Source: an uncultured Maribacter sp. (GTDB lineage Bacteria; Bacteroidota; Bacteroidia; Flavobacteriales; Flavobacteriaceae). From it: a DNA stretch of 64,000 nt. Made by a program: the position numbers and the translations under genes. The DNA is taken from contig CANNFY010000002.1 of NCBI GenBank assembly GCA_947504045.1, positions 620,001 through 684,000 of the forward strand, written 5' to 3'. Within the stretch, counting starts at the first letter, position 1. Each line of letters begins with the position of its first letter. Under the pieces are notes generated by a model, which worked only from the letters and a program-made list of their open reading frames with translations, did no database searches and was not told where the DNA came from. Below, piece after piece: positions 30,410 to 41,100 of this stretch.

Positions 30410-33400
30410 TTATTTTTTAATGACTTTACGTATACTTTTTTGAGTTTCAGAAGCAATGAAAATAGAATAGATTCCTGCTGGTAAATGATCTATATTAAAC
30501 TTAATAACATTACTTTTTACGTTTTCTGTTTTTTCAAAAACTCTTACTCCACTTTGTGAATACAATAAAATTTGTACACTCTCATCCGCTTGAACAAAAG
30601 GAAGAAAAACACTTACATCCCCTTTATCAACAGGATTTGGATATATATTTATACTTTCATTTGTAGACATTATTATATCTTCAAATACACCTTGACAATC
30701 TAAATTTGTTTTAACAGAAATACTGTTTTTTACTTTAGATAGAGGTAACGTAATTTGATTTTCGGAAGTATTATATTCTAAACCATTAACTGTAATAAAG
30801 TAATTTGTGCTACCCTTAAGTTTTAAAGAAACTGTTTTATCAGAAGTGTTTGTTTTAGCATCTACTTCTAGTACCTCTGGCTCTGTTATTTCAACATTAA
30901 AACATTTTTCATAATTATCTTCTCCTTCAACTCTTACACAAAGATTATAAGAACCAGCCTCCAAGTCTTGAAAATTAGAAAACACTCTAAATTCTTTTGT
31001 TTCATTTTTATCATCCCCAGTTAAAACTGCTGTATATGAAAGGTTTTCTAATGCTTTAAGAAGAATGTTACCATTATTACTTTCTGCACATGTTTCACTT
31101 GTTATTTCAATTATAAAGTTATTTACAGGTAATTCAAATTCTGAACAGCTGTCATTTTCTACAATTACAGTTTGCTGTAATTGACAACCCGATGTATGCA
31201 GTATTAAAATTGAATAACTACCTGAATTTAAGTTTTTAAATTCGTTAGACTCTTGAAAACCTGATAATTCAACACCATCATTTATATTAAATAAATATTC
31301 TTCTTGATTATCAATAGCTATACTAATACTACCATCAGCAGTATTACATGAAGCGATTGTAGTAGTGATTTCAGGTATAATTTGAGGAGCTCCATTAATT
31401 TCGAAAATTTGTTCAACAGAGCAACTATTGTTATCTCTAATTACTGAGTAATAAATTCCTTTTTCTAAATTCTGAAAAATATTGGTGGATAAAAAAGTAA
31501 CACCGCCATCTATGGAATACTCATAAGGAGCAACTCCTCCTTCAGCTTCTATAATAGCACTTCCATCATTATTACCATAACAAATCTCATCTGTAACAGA
31601 AATTGTTGAAGCTAAAGGGTCTATTTGATTTATAGTAAAATCTTGTAAAATACTGCAACCATTACTATCCCTAACTTCTGAGATATAAAATCCTGCCTGT
31701 AAATTTTGAAAAACATTCGAAGAAGAAAAAGTAACACCTCCGTCTATGGAGTACACATAAGGAGGCACACCTCCTGTTACTTCTATGGCAATTCTTGCGT
31801 TATTACTATTAGAACAAGTCATTTCGGTAACTAAAACAGCTGAAGCTAAATGTGTCGGCTCTGTAATAACAATTCCATTGCTCTGTACCTGGTTAAAATC
31901 ATTATCCGTAACCACAACAGTATAAATACCCGAAGAAAGATTAGAATAAATGTTATTTGCACCACTTGAAATTAAAATATTTCCTGAAGTATAAAGCTCA
32001 TAAGTATAAGGTGCAGTACCACCCGTAACCTCAACAGCAATTTCTGCATCGGTATCTCCAAAACAAGAAATATTTTTTGTTTGAACTAATTTAGAATTTA
32101 AAGGTTGAGCCTCACATACATCTCCAATACCGTTATTATTTACATCTTCTTGGTTTGGGTTCGGTTTTTCAGGGCAATTATCTTCTTCATTAAGAACACC
32201 ATCACCATCCTTATCTGGGTTAGTATTACAAAGACCTTTTATATCTTGAGCATTTGAACAACTACCCATATTTCCTGAAACATTTACATAGTTTAAGTCA
32301 TTTTTACTTAAAAAACTACATATAGGTAATACTTGACACATAGATAATGAAGTATTATTAATCATTGTCAAATTATTAAGTCGTTCAGCATCCCAATTAT
32401 TCATAGCATCTATATCGTTAAGTGAGGTGTTATTATAAAAATATATAGCATATTGTCCTTGGCTAAAGCCTAAATTCTCTAGACCATCTAATGATAACAG
32501 AGATGTATTGTTACTTAAATATAAATCTCCCCATCCTAATGAGCCTTCTCCTGTAGAAGCATTACTAAGAGCTGTTAAATCCACAAGTTTTTCATTACTA
32601 AAAAAACGAATAGAACTTTGAGGTATGCTTTGTAAACTTTCTATTCCCTTCAGTGAAGTTAAATTACTATTATATGTAAGTTCTAGCTTCCCTACAGAAT
32701 TTATTTGAGATAATCCTGTCAGGTTAGGCAAAAGAATATTGTCATTTACAGTCAAATCATCGCCTATTGTCAATAAACCACTAAGTCCATTTAAACTAGT
32801 CATTTTAATATTTTGAAATACGAAAAGTCTACCCTCAATAGTCTGAAGATTTTCAAGTCCTATTAAATTTTCTAAATTATCATTACGTTGTACTTCTAAA
32901 TCATTTTTTATTAATTGCAACGAATTGAGACCTTCAAAATTCAACAATTTAGGATTACCTTTAATCATTAAATCATCCACAGTTGTTAAATTTGTTAAAC
33001 CCTGCAAATTTGTTATTTCAGCATCCTCTATAATAAGACTACCGTTATACCCCTGTGAATCTTCATGAATAACAGTTAATGATTCTAAACCCATTAAATT
33101 ATCTAGTTTAGGATTACCAAGAATAGTAAAACTCCCACCAACATTGTTTAATTTATTAAACCCCTGTAAAGAGTTCAATTCATTATTACTACCTAAATAA
33201 ATATCATTCGATATAGTAGCAACATTATTTAATCCCGATAGATTTGATATTAATTCGAAAGAAATAGAAATTCCCCCATCCAACTTCAACAAACCCTCTA
33301 AACCTTCAAGAGAGGTAATTTGGTTATTTTTTAGTAATAAACCACTCAAATAGTCAAGAGAACTTAACTCCTGTAGAGATGAGACTTGACTATATTCAAT

Positions 33401-33865
33401 TGATAATCCATTAGTTGTATTATGCAATGTATTTAGGCTTCCAATAGATTTTACGTTATTTAATCCTTGTATAGTTGATAAAATAGGGCTCGATTTGATT
33501 TCAAGTTCTTCTCCAATAAAAACTAAAGTCTCTAAACCGGAAAGGGTTTCTAAATTGTCATTATTCCAAATAGTTAAGCCTCCATTAATATGGGTTAAAG
33601 AGTCAAGACCGTTAAAATTTGATAAAGCTGTGTTAATAATTTTTAAATGCCTACTTATCTTTTTTATCCCATTAAGGCTATCTAGATTTCCAATATTACT
33701 CCCATTGATTATGATATCTCTATAAATTTCAGTACAATTAGGATAATTTAATTTAAAATGATCAATGTCTGATTGAGATCTCAAATTGACATTTTCTGTA
33801 GGACACTGCGAAAAACTACTAAAAAAAACAAATAAAAAAACAAAAGAGAATAGAAATTTCTTCAT
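30410..33865 (-). CDS. T9SS-exported surface protein: receptor-L/LRR-like repeats, thrombospondin type 3-like Ca site, SprB-type repeats, C-terminal sorting domain
   Basis: Signal peptide; many GL..L..I...L.I..N repeats; DKDGDGVLNEEDNCPEKPNPNQEDVNNNGIGDVCE; GGVPPYVYSIDGG repeats; NIYPNPVDKGDVSV...GIYSIFIASETQKSIRKVIKK. Confidence 0.85.
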   Translation of the reverse strand: MKKFLFSFVFLFVFFSSFSQCPTENVNLRSQSDIDHFKLNYPNCTEIYRDIIINGSNIGNLDSLNGIKKISRHLKIINTALSNFNGLDSLTHINGGLTIWNNDNLETLSGLETLVFIGEELEIKSSPILSTIQGLNNVKSIGSLNTLHNTTNGLSIEYSQVSSLQELSSLDYLSGLLLKNNQITSLEGLEGLLKLDGGISISFELISNLSGLNNVATISNDIYLGSNNELNSLQGFNKLNNVGGSFTILGNPKLDNLMGLESLTVIHEDSQGYNGSLIIEDAEITNLQGLTNLTTVDDLMIKGNPKLLNFEGLNSLQLIKNDLEVQRNDNLENLIGLENLQTIEGRLFVFQNIKMTSLNGLSGLLTIGDDLTVNDNILLPNLTGLSQINSVGKLELTYNSNLTSLKGIESLQSIPQSSIRFFSNEKLVDLTALSNASTGEGSLGWGDLYLSNNTSLLSLDGLENLGFSQGQYAIYFYNNTSLNDIDAMNNWDAERLNNLTMINNTSLSMCQVLPICSFLSKNDLNYVNVSGNMGSCSNAQDIKGLCNTNPDKDGDGVLNEEDNCPEKPNPNQEDVNNNGIGDVCEAQPLNSKLVQTKNISCFGDTDAEIAVEVTGGTAPYTYELYTSGNILISSGANNIYSNLSSGIYTVVVTDNDFNQVQSNGIVITEPTHLASAVLVTEMTCSNSNNARIAIEVTGGVPPYVYSIDGGVTFSSSNVFQNLQAGFYISEVRDSNGCSILQDFTINQIDPLASTISVTDEICYGNNDGSAIIEAEGGVAPYEYSIDGGVTFLSTNIFQNLEKGIYYSVIRDNNSCSVEQIFEINGAPQIIPEITTTIASCNTADGSISIAIDNQEEYLFNINDGVELSGFQESNEFKNLNSGSYSILILHTSGCQLQQTVIVENDSCSEFELPVNNFIIEITSETCAESNNGNILLKALENLSYTAVLTGDDKNETKEFRVFSNFQDLEAGSYNLCVRVEGEDNYEKCFNVEITEPEVLEVDAKTNTSDKTVSLKLKGSTNYFITVNGLEYNTSENQITLPLSKVKNSISVKTNLDCQGVFEDIIMSTNESINIYPNPVDKGDVSVFLPFVQADESVQILLYSQSGVRVFEKTENVKSNVIKFNIDHLPAGIYSIFIASETQKSIRKVIKK
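31395..31551 (-). repeat. SprB-like repeat unit, copy A
   Basis: GGVAPYEYSIDGGVTFLSTNIFQNLEKGIYYSVIRDNNSCSVEQIFEIN. Confidence 0.7.
31630..31770 (-). repeat. SprB-like repeat unit, copy B
   Basis: GGVPPYVYSIDGGVTFSSSNVFQNLQAGFYISEVRDSNGCSILQDFTIN, highly similar to copy A. Confidence 0.7.
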
Positions 33866-34025
33866 AAAGGAATGGTCACTAGAGATATTTCATCCCTAAT
33901 ATTTTATAGTTTGGTTTCCTACTAACGGCGAAGTCTATGGGTTATTTTAAAATATCAAGATTATTTTCGATAATTATATCTCACTATTTAACATCCCTTG
34001 TCTCCAACAAAAAGTAAAAAATCAC

Positions 34026-34058
34026 GTTTAACTTAAAAACTGCCTTAGGCAGTTAAAC
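34026..34058. promoter_or_regulatory. Overlapping inverted repeats upstream of ECF sigma factor
   Basis: GTTTAACT (34026-34033)/AGTTAAAC (34051-34058) and AACTGCC-TTA-GGCAGTT (34038-34054). Confidence 0.4.
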
Positions 34059-34104
34059 CTTTTCTTAACTTTATAGTCAAAGCACTGAATTTAAGTATAA
34101 ACTA

Positions 34105-34647
34105 TTGATTGCTGAGCAAACCTTACTAGAGGAATTAAAACAAACCGAAACCCAAGCAAGGGCTTTCGAAAAACTTGTTAACACCTACAAAGAAAGGCTC
34201 TACTGGCATATAAGGCGTATTGTTTTAAATCATGATGATGCAGATGATGTGTTACAAAACACATTTATTAAAGTCTATAGAAATATTGATAATTTTAAAG
34301 GAGATAGCAAACTTTATTCTTGGATGTACAGAATTGCCACCAATGAGTCTCTATCCTTCTTAAAAACAAAATCAAAAAAATTAGGCGTTAGTAGTTCCGA
34401 ATTACAAGAAACACTTTTAAATAATTTAGAATCCGACGTGTATTTTGAAGGCGATGAAATTCAGCTAAAACTACAACAAGCAATTGCAACGCTTCCAGAA
34501 AAACAAAAACTAGTGTTTAACATGAAGTATTTTGATGAAATGAAATACCAAGATATATCCGAAGTTTTAGAAACTTCTGTTGGTGCATTAAAGGCTTCTT
34601 ATCACCTAGCGGCAAAAAAAATTGAAACGTATATAAAAGAGAATTAA
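34105..34647 (+). CDS. ECF-type RNA polymerase sigma factor (sigma-70 family)
   Basis: HDDADDVLQNTFIKVYRNIDNFKGDSKLYSWMYRIATNESLSFL; region 4 LPEKQKLVFNMKYFDEMKYQDISEVLETSVGALKASYHLAAKKI; TTG start. Confidence 0.9.
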   Translation: MIAEQTLLEELKQTETQARAFEKLVNTYKERLYWHIRRIVLNHDDADDVLQNTFIKVYRNIDNFKGDSKLYSWMYRIATNESLSFLKTKSKKLGVSSSELQETLLNNLESDVYFEGDEIQLKLQQAIATLPEKQKLVFNMKYFDEMKYQDISEVLETSVGALKASYHLAAKKIETYIKEN

Positions 34648-34680
34648 ACCTTTATAAAAAAAAGTAGTCTTATAAGTAAC

Positions 34681-35199
34681 ATGAAAAAAACCAATAAAAA
34701 TAGCGGATTTAAAATGCCAGAAAATTATCTGGAAAATTTTAACGATGCCTTGTTAGATAAAATTGCTTCTCTAGAAGAAAGCAAATTACCTAATAAAGAA
34801 GGTTTTACGGTACCTAAAGATTATTTTAATACGGTACATAAAAATATTACCGATAAGTTAGAAGAAAAAACTACAAAGGTAATTTCCTTACAATCGTATA
34901 AAAAATATTACTATTCTGCTATTGCTGCAGCAGCTGCAATTCTTTTATTTGTTGGTATTAACCTTAATAAAACAGAAGATTACACTATAAATGATATTGC
35001 AAACGCAGATATTGATGCGTATTTAGAATATACTGACTTAGACCTTTCTACTTATGAAATTGCAGAAGTAATTCCTGTAGATAATTTAAATATTACCGAT
35101 ATGTTTGAAACTCAATTAAATGATGAAAACGTACTAGAATATTTAGAAGAAAACGTAGACTATTTTCATGAATTAAATTTAGACAGTAATGAATATTAA
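34681..35199 (+). CDS. Single-TM protein with duplicated N-terminal motif; anti-sigma-like candidate
   Basis: GFKMPENYLENFNDALLDKI and GFTVPKDYFNTVHKNITDKL repeats, then a central TM; between sigma and Spy-like genes. Confidence 0.6.
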   Translation: MKKTNKNSGFKMPENYLENFNDALLDKIASLEESKLPNKEGFTVPKDYFNTVHKNITDKLEEKTTKVISLQSYKKYYYSAIAAAAAILLFVGINLNKTEDYTINDIANADIDAYLEYTDLDLSTYEIAEVIPVDNLNITDMFETQLNDENVLEYLEENVDYFHELNLDSNEY

Positions 35200-35635
35200 A
35201 AACATAATATATATAGCTGTATTTCTAGTTTCAATTACTAGTAGTGCACAACGCAAGCCCAGCCACGAAAAAATAAAAGCATTAAAAATAGCATATCTTA
35301 CAGAGCAATTAAATTTAACTCCAAAAGAAGCACAAAATTTTTGGCCCATTTACAATTCTCATGAAGAAAAAGTGGATATCATAAGAAAACAAAAAAGAAC
35401 CGATATTTTTGAAAAAACAAAAAATATTGATGCTCTATCTGAAGCAGAAGCTACCAAATTATTAGAATTAGAAGCTTCTTTAGATGAAAAAAGACATGCT
35501 TTAGAAAAAAAATATATTAATGATGTTAGAAAAGTTATTTCCTCTAAAAAAACATTTATTCTTTTACAATCTGAAAATGGTTTTAAAAGAAAACTAATAA
35601 AAGAGTACCGACAAAAACAAAAATCGGAAAAATAA
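35189..35635 (+). CDS. Spy/CpxP-like periplasmic sensor/chaperone candidate
   Basis: Signal peptide; LTEQLNLTPKEAQNFWPIYN resembles LTxxQ region; charged helical rest; overlaps upstream CDS by 11 nt. Confidence 0.65.
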   Translation: MNIKNIIYIAVFLVSITSSAQRKPSHEKIKALKIAYLTEQLNLTPKEAQNFWPIYNSHEEKVDIIRKQKRTDIFEKTKNIDALSEAEATKLLELEASLDEKRHALEKKYINDVRKVISSKKTFILLQSENGFKRKLIKEYRQKQKSEK

Positions 35636-35643
35636 TACCCCCT

Positions 35644-35672
35644 AAAAAAGAGACCAAATAGGTCTCTTTTTT
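35644..35672. terminator. Bidirectional intrinsic terminator
   Basis: aaaaaagagaccaaataggtctctttttt. Confidence 0.8.
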
Positions 35673-36703
35673 TATTTAAAATTTAATTTTGCTATTCTAT
35701 TGTTTCCTGCTGCATACGCAATAGTATCGTTTACAAAGCGCAGTGTATAAAAAGATTCTTTAGAAATATTTTTCCAATGTTCTCCCCTATCACTAGAATA
35801 AGATATTCCAGTAAAACCTATAGCTACAATTCCGTTTCCGTTAGAGTTAGGCACAAATTGAACACAACTTTTATAACCTGGCTCTTTTCCATCTGCTAGT
35901 AACTTCCATGTTTTTCCTCCATCTATAGTAATTGCTTTATTTCTTGTGGTTTCGTTTGGCATAGTATAATCTCCTCCAAATACAACGCCAATATTTTCAT
36001 CATAAAAATCTAACGTATAAATACCTTGTGTTGGTTTTTCAGACACAATAGGCGTACTATAAACAACCCAGCTATACCCTTTATTTTCAGAATAATAAAC
36101 CCTACCATTTGTTGTAGCAATCCAAGTTTTGTTACCCTTAATAACTACATTTGTATTACTTGCTGCAAAAGCGCCTTCCCCTTCTAAAGCTTGTGGTAAA
36201 TTTTCACAATTAGTTCTAGACCAACTCTTACCACCATCTCTGGTAATTAAAATAGAAATACAACCATTATTACTATCGCCAACAGCTATTCCTTCTTTAT
36301 TATTCCAAAAAGTCATTGCATCATAAAAAACATTTTCTCCATATTCCTTATATACTAATTCCATTTTTCCAGAATCCCCTGTTTTATATAACAAAGTAGG
36401 ATTTTCTATAGAAAGCATAAAAAAATCAGAATTAGTATGTGCTACAGACCTAAAGTGAGGTCTCTTACCTTCATAACTTATAGTATTTAACCTAACTGTA
36501 TTGGTAGATAGATTTACTGCACCAAAAACACCATTATTGGCAGCAAAAGCCAAGCTATTTTCCATAACCTCAATAGCCCTAATACTAATAGAGTCTTCAT
36601 AAATTACTTCTATTTTAACTGTTGTAAATGGCTCCTTTTCTATTTTCTTATTACACCCAAATAAGAAAAAAAAGCTTAGTAAAATAAAAATTGAAAATTT
36701 CAT
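35672..36703 (-). CDS. YCF48/BNR-like beta-propeller lipoprotein
   Basis: Lipobox LFGCNKK; ITRDGGKSWSRTNC, SENKGYSWVVY, TIDGGKTWKLL, SSDRGEHWKNI; start at MKFSIF preferred. Confidence 0.8.
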   Translation of the reverse strand: MKFSIFILLSFFFLFGCNKKIEKEPFTTVKIEVIYEDSISIRAIEVMENSLAFAANNGVFGAVNLSTNTVRLNTISYEGKRPHFRSVAHTNSDFFMLSIENPTLLYKTGDSGKMELVYKEYGENVFYDAMTFWNNKEGIAVGDSNNGCISILITRDGGKSWSRTNCENLPQALEGEGAFAASNTNVVIKGNKTWIATTNGRVYYSENKGYSWVVYSTPIVSEKPTQGIYTLDFYDENIGVVFGGDYTMPNETTRNKAITIDGGKTWKLLADGKEPGYKSCVQFVPNSNGNGIVAIGFTGISYSSDRGEHWKNISKESFYTLRFVNDTIAYAAGNNRIAKLNFK

Positions 36704-36775
36704 GAAGATTAATTTTATCAAAAACAAGTGTATTCACTTCTAATACAATACCTTTGCACCCTTATTTTTTAAGAG

Positions 36776-37993
36776 ATGAAATTACATAGAAATCTTGTTT
36801 TTGCAGTCATAGATGCGTTAAATTTAATATTTAATGAAAATGAATATGCAGATAAAGTTGTACAAAAAGTTTTAAAGTTTGATAAACGTTGGGGTTCTCG
36901 CGATCGTGGTTTTATTGCAGAAACTACTTATGACATAGTACGTTGGAAACGTTTATATTCTGAAATTGCAGATGTAAAAGCCCCATATTCTAGACCTAAT
37001 TTATTTCGCTTATTTGCTGTTTGGGCTATTTTAAGAGGTATAAAATTACCTGATTGGAAACAAATAGAACCTACTCCTGAAAGAAGAATAAAAGGAAAAT
37101 TTGACGAACTTTCTAAAATAAGAAAATACAAAGAATCTATTCCTGATTGGATGGATGAACTTTGCGAAAAATCTTTAGGAGAAAAACTTTGGAGTAAAGA
37201 AGCTACAGCACTTAACCAACAAGCAGATGTTATATTAAGAACTAATACGCTTAAAACAACCAAAGAAAAATTGCGCAAAAATTTGTTAGAAGCAGGTATA
37301 GACGCTAATGCAATAAAAGGGTATGCAAGCGCATTAAAACTAGCAGAAAGAGGAAACGTTTTTACAACCGAAGCATTTAAAAATGGTTGGTTTGAGGTGC
37401 AAGATGCATCTTCACAATTAGTCTCTGAGTTTTTAGAAGTAAAACCAGGTATGCGTGTTGTAGACACTTGTGCTGGTGCAGGTGGAAAATCACTTCATTT
37501 AGCTGCTCTTATGGAAAATAAAGGGCAATTAATTGCCCTAGATATTTACGCTAATAAATTAAAAGAATTAAAACGTAGAGCTAAACGTGCTGGCGCGCAT
37601 AATATAGAACCAAGACATATAGATTCTACAAAAGTGATTAAAAAACTATATGGTAAAGCAGATAGAGTTTTAATAGATGCGCCTTGTACTGGACTAGGAA
37701 TACTAAGAAGAAACCCAGATGCTAAATGGAAACTACAACCAGAATTTGTAGATAAAATTATAGCTACACAAAAAGAAATTTTGCACAGTTATAGTAAAAT
37801 GGTAAAACCTGGCGGACAAATGGTTTACGCAACATGCTCTATTCTTCCTCAAGAAAATATAGAACAAGTAAAATCTTTTTTAGCTTCTGAAGAAGGTAAA
37901 GATTTTGAGTTTATAAAAGATAAAAAAATATTTGCTTCTACCAGTGGGTATGATGGCTTTTATATGGCATTATTATCTAAAAAACAGCATTAG
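36776..37993 (+). CDS. RsmB-like rRNA cytosine-C5 methyltransferase
   Basis: VVDTCAGAGGKSLHLAALM; DAPCTGLGILRRNPDAKW; MVYATCSILPQENIEQV. Confidence 0.9.
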   Translation: MKLHRNLVFAVIDALNLIFNENEYADKVVQKVLKFDKRWGSRDRGFIAETTYDIVRWKRLYSEIADVKAPYSRPNLFRLFAVWAILRGIKLPDWKQIEPTPERRIKGKFDELSKIRKYKESIPDWMDELCEKSLGEKLWSKEATALNQQADVILRTNTLKTTKEKLRKNLLEAGIDANAIKGYASALKLAERGNVFTTEAFKNGWFEVQDASSQLVSEFLEVKPGMRVVDTCAGAGGKSLHLAALMENKGQLIALDIYANKLKELKRRAKRAGAHNIEPRHIDSTKVIKKLYGKADRVLIDAPCTGLGILRRNPDAKWKLQPEFVDKIIATQKEILHSYSKMVKPGGQMVYATCSILPQENIEQVKSFLASEEGKDFEFIKDKKIFASTSGYDGFYMALLSKKQH

Positions 37994-38021
37994 CATAAAA
38001 ACTAAATTCTAGATTTAAAAG

Positions 38022-38052
38022 TAATCAACAATTATTTGGTAATTGTTGATTA
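38022..38052. repeat. 13-bp perfect inverted repeat with 5-nt loop upstream of purL
   Basis: TAATCAACAATTA-tttgg-TAATTGTTGATTA. Confidence 0.7.
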
Positions 38053-38082
38053 ATAGGAAGCTCTTCTTAGGGTAAAAAAATG

Positions 38083-38090
38083 TAAATTTG
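38083..38090 (+). promoter_or_regulatory. Bacteroidetes -7 box upstream of purL
   Basis: taaatttg matches TAnnTTTG, 33 bp before ATG. Confidence 0.5.
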
Positions 38091-38122
38091 TGCTTTCTTA
38101 AAATTAAACACCAAGAAACGCA

Positions 38123-41100
38123 ATGATTCATTTTTTCGGGAATGTAACTAACAAAGTTTTCGCAGTACAAACTACTAACGAACTTTCGGAAGAAACTACA
38201 AATAAATTAGTATGGTTGTTTGGCAACCAACCTAAAATAAACGCGGCGTCTATAGACGCCTTTTTTATTGGCCCAAGAGCTGCTATGATTACCCCTTGGA
38301 GTACCAATGCAACTGAAATTACTCAAAATATGGGAATTACAGGCGTAATTCGTATTGAGGAGTTTTACAGTGTGTCCGAAGATTTTACAGATTTTGACCC
38401 TATGCTTTCACATAAATTTGAAAGCCTTAATCAAGAAATGTTTACTGTAGATATTAAGCCAGAGCCAATTTTAGAAATTGCAGATATTGCTGCTTATAAC
38501 GCACAAGAAGGTTTAGCTCTAAGTGATGAAGAAGTTACGTATTTAGAAAGTGTTGCTCAGAAAATAGGAAGAAAACTTACCGATTCTGAAGTTTTTGGAT
38601 TTAGCCAAGTAAACTCAGAACATTGCCGTCATAAAATATTTAATGGTGATTTTGTAATTGATGGTAAACAAATGCCAACTTCTCTTTTTAAATTAATTAA
38701 AAAGACATCACAAGAAAACCCAAATGATATTGTTTCTGCATATAAAGACAATGTAGCTTTTATAAAAGGGCCTAAAGCAGTACAATTTGCTCCTAAAACT
38801 GCAAATAAGCCAGATTTTTACCAAGAAGAAACTTTTGATTCGGTTATATCATTAAAAGCCGAAACACACAACTTTCCTACCACAGTAGAACCATTTAACG
38901 GAGCTGCAACAGGTTCTGGAGGAGAAATCAGAGATCGTTTAGCTGGCGGGCAAGGTTCTTTACCATTAGCAGGAACCGCTGTTTACATGACATCGTACTC
39001 GCGTTTAGAAAAAAACAGAAAATGGGAAAATGGATTAGCGGAACGCAAATGGCTATACCAAACTCCTATGGATATTTTAATAAAGGCATCTAACGGAGCA
39101 TCAGATTTTGGTAATAAATTTGGACAACCTTTAATTAATGGTTCTGTACTTACGTTTGAACATAAAGAAGAAGATACTTCAAGTGATAATCCTCGCCGTT
39201 TAGGGTTTGATAAAGTTATTATGCAAGCTGGTGGTATAGGCTATGGAAAAGTATCGCAAGCCATAAAAGAAACACCAAAAGAAGGCGATAAAATTGTTAT
39301 TCTTGGAGGAGATAATTACCGTATTGGTATGGGTGGTGCAGCTGTTTCTAGTGCAGACACCGGAGAATTTAGTTCTGCAATAGAACTTAATGCAATACAA
39401 CGTTCTAATCCAGAAATGCAAAAACGTGCTGCTAATGCTATTCGTGGTATGGTAGAGAGTGATAAAAATACTATAGTATCTATTCATGATCATGGTGCTG
39501 GTGGGCATTTAAATTGTTTATCTGAATTAGTAGAAGAAACTGGCGGAAAAATAGATTTAGACAAACTTCCTGTTGGAGACCCTACCCTTTCTGCTAAAGA
39601 AATTATTGGAAACGAATCTCAAGAACGTATGGGATTAGTTATTGGTAAAGAAGATACAAGTCTTTTAAAAGAAATAGCAGAACGTGAGCGCTCTCCAATG
39701 TATGAAGTTGGTGATGTTACTAACGATGACCGTTTTACATTTGAGTCTAACACCACTGGAGAAAAACCTATGGATGTTGCTCTTTCTGATATTTTTGGAA
39801 GTTCTCCTAAAACAGTTTTAACAGATACAACTGTAGCTCGTAATTACGATGCTCCAGAATATAAATTAGAAAATTTTCATGAATATTTAGAGCAAGTATT
39901 ACAGTTAGAAGCTGTAGCATCTAAAGATTGGTTAACAAATAAAGTAGACCGTTGTGTTGGCGGACGTGTTGCAAAACAACAATGCGTAGGACCATTACAA
40001 TTACCTTTAAATAACTGCGGTGTTATGGCCTTAGATTTTAAAGGAAAAGAAGGTATTGCTACTTCTATTGGCCACTCTCCTATTTCGGCTCTTATAGATT
40101 CCGCAGCAGGTAGTAAAAATAGTATTACAGAGGCTTTAACCAATTTAATATGGGCTCCTTTAAAAGAAGGATTACAATCTGTTTCTCTGTCTGCTAATTG
40201 GATGTGGCCTTGCAAAAATGAAGGCGAAGATGCACGTTTATATAAAGCTGTAGAAGCAGTGTCTGAATTCTCTATTGCATTAGGTATCAACGTACCAACA
40301 GGAAAGGATTCTCTTTCTATGAAGCAAAAATATACCGATGGCGATGTTATTTCTCCTGGTACTGTTATAATTTCTGCAGCTGGTAACTGTAACGACATTA
40401 CTAAAGTAGTAGAGCCTGTTTTACAAAAAAATGGTGGAGATATTTATTATATAAACCTATCACAAGATAGCTTTAAACTAGGTGGTTCTTCTTTTGCGCA
40501 AGTACTAAACACTATTGGTAACAATGCGCCAAATGTAAAAGATGCTGCGTATGTAAAAACGGTATTTAATACGATTCAAACTTTAATTAAAGAAGGACAA
40601 ATACTTGCTGGTCATGATGTTGCCTCTGGTGGCTTAATAACTACATTATTAGAATTGTGTTTTGCAGATGTTAATCTAGGAGCCAATTTAGACCTTAGTT
40701 CTTTAAACGAACAAGACACTATTAAACTTCTTTTTGCTGAAAACTCTGGCATTGTGTTACAAGCAAAAGACACTTCTATAGAAGAGGTTTTAAGTAAGGC
40801 TAATATCGATTTCAAAAAAATTGGAACGGTTGCCTCTGAAGCTACACTAACAATTAAAAATGGTGGAATGGAAATGGGCTTAAATGTAAGTTCATTACGA
40901 GATACTTGGTTTAAAACATCTTATTTATTAGATGACAAACAAACCGCAAACAACTTAGCAAAAGACCGTTACGACAATTATAAAAATCAGGCATTAAACT
41001 ATACTTTTCCTAAAAATTTCACAGGAAAAATAAGTCCAAGACCTACAAAGCGCCCTAAAGCAGCTATCTTAAGAGAAAAAGGAAGTAACTCAGAAAGAGA

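Noticed and set aside
30410-33865. LRR protein as an immune-receptor/defence NLR-like gene
   Set aside because: Has a signal peptide, SprB-type repeats and a T9SS sorting domain and no NTPase; it is an exported surface protein
36928-37467. 179-aa minus ORF in RsmB-like gene
   Set aside because: Antisense shadow ORF
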